Shown: piece by piece, positions 63,723-64,000 of the stretch
Layout of the letters: every line of letters begins with the position of its first letter
How positions within the stretch are numbered: the first letter of the stretch is position 1
NCBI RefSeq assembly: GCF_007991175.1
Contig: NZ_BJXV01000001.1
Location: 124,001 to 188,000, forward strand
Length of the DNA: 64,000 nt
Direction: 5' to 3'
From: Halovibrio variabilis
GTDB lineage: Bacteria > Pseudomonadota > Gammaproteobacteria > Pseudomonadales > Halomonadaceae
Translations under genes and position numbers: made by a program
Notes under the pieces: generated by a model
The model's database searches: none
Told to the model about the DNA's origin: nothing
Seen by the model: the letters and a program-made list of their open reading frames with translations, nothing else

Positions 63723-64000
63723 ATGCGCAAGACACTCACGTCCACACTGCTCCCTTCCACACTGTTACTGGCGACAGCCTGCGGTTTGTCGGCAGCGGCC
63801 CAGGCCGCCGAGTGGACCATGGCGACGCCCTACGGCGATGCCAGTTTTCATACCCAAAATAATAAGCAGTTCGCTGAGGATGTGGCTGACGCCACCGATG
63901 GCGAATTAACTATTACCGTGCATAGCGGCGGTTCGCTGGTCTCGCACGGGGAGATCAAGCCGTCAGTTCGCCGCGGCACCATCGATGCGGGGGAAATTTT
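63723..64000 (+). CDS. TRAP transporter substrate-binding protein (DctP family), 3'-truncated
   Basis: The frame runs off the right edge; 92 codons plus two bases are visible. The start ATG at 63723 has AAGAGGATT upstream. A signal peptide precedes AAEWTMATPYGDASFHTQNNKQFAEDVADATDG, the usual DctP-family mature start (short basic N terminus, cleavage near AQA). Residues such as TVHSGGSLVSHGEIKPSVRRGTIDAGEI follow family pattern. The permease genes dctQM are expected to the right of the window. Ligand unknown. Confidence 0.85.
   Translation, partial: MRKTLTSTLLPSTLLLATACGLSAAAQAAEWTMATPYGDASFHTQNNKQFAEDVADATDGELTITVHSGGSLVSHGEIKPSVRRGTIDAGEI

Overview
The window is a gene-dense, GC-rich stretch of a gammaproteobacterial chromosome. 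Gene content and protein style (acidic, with glycine betaine catabolism, a CIO-type cydAB, pntAB and 5-oxoprolinase) suggest a moderate halophile of the Halomonadaceae (Halomonas or relatives). That assignment is an inference from protein familiarity; there is no rRNA to confirm it. I see no tRNA, rRNA, CRISPR array, insertion sequence or prophage.

Left third (1-27.6 kb): a nearly complete glycine betaine to pyruvate pathway with its one-carbon waste handling. The 3' end of dgcB and its dedicated ETF pair (1-2988) serve dimethylglycine demethylation; dgcA must lie just outside the left edge. An EamA exporter follows on the other strand. Next come glutathione-independent formaldehyde dehydrogenase (fdhA) and a two-gene soluble NAD-dependent formate dehydrogenase, which together take demethylation-derived formaldehyde to CO2 and NADH. 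A PotABCD-type ABC importer (10630-15156) is followed by divergent gbcA and gbcB (betaine to dimethylglycine). The glyA-soxBDAG-purU operon takes sarcosine to glycine and serine and releases formate from 10-formyl-THF. Finally sdaA takes serine to pyruvate.

Middle (27.7-44.9 kb): a small membrane protein of unknown function, then an 11-gene block entirely on the minus strand, transcribed from 44884 down to 28461, with most junctions overlapping or separated by only a few bases. It encodes a SrfA-like membrane protein, SrfB (actin/Hsp70-fold ATPase), SrfC (P-loop GTPase-like), a bitopic protein with Pro/Glu-rich linkers, a secreted VWA protein, a LolD-like ATPase, an FtsX-like permease, a secreted SUMF1-fold protein lacking the usual catalytic cysteines, two coiled-coil lipoproteins, and a membrane-anchored VWA protein whose cytosolic domain resembles that of SrfA. 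This looks like one envelope-spanning, nucleotide-driven machine of unknown function and is the best candidate here for an undescribed system.

Right third (45.4-64 kb): respiratory and redox housekeeping (lldD; cydAB; divergent pntAB), an MsbA-type ABC exporter, an XpaC-like/TelA pair, katG, a YhdT/sodium-solute symporter pair, pxpABC (5-oxoprolinase, minus strand), and the start of a TRAP transporter binding protein cut by the right edge.

Intergenic regions hold several convincing intrinsic terminators, two unusual tandem-repeat arrays between fdhA and the formate dehydrogenase, a 16-bp duplication upstream of katG, and two operator-like inverted repeats (upstream of glyA and upstream of the srf block).
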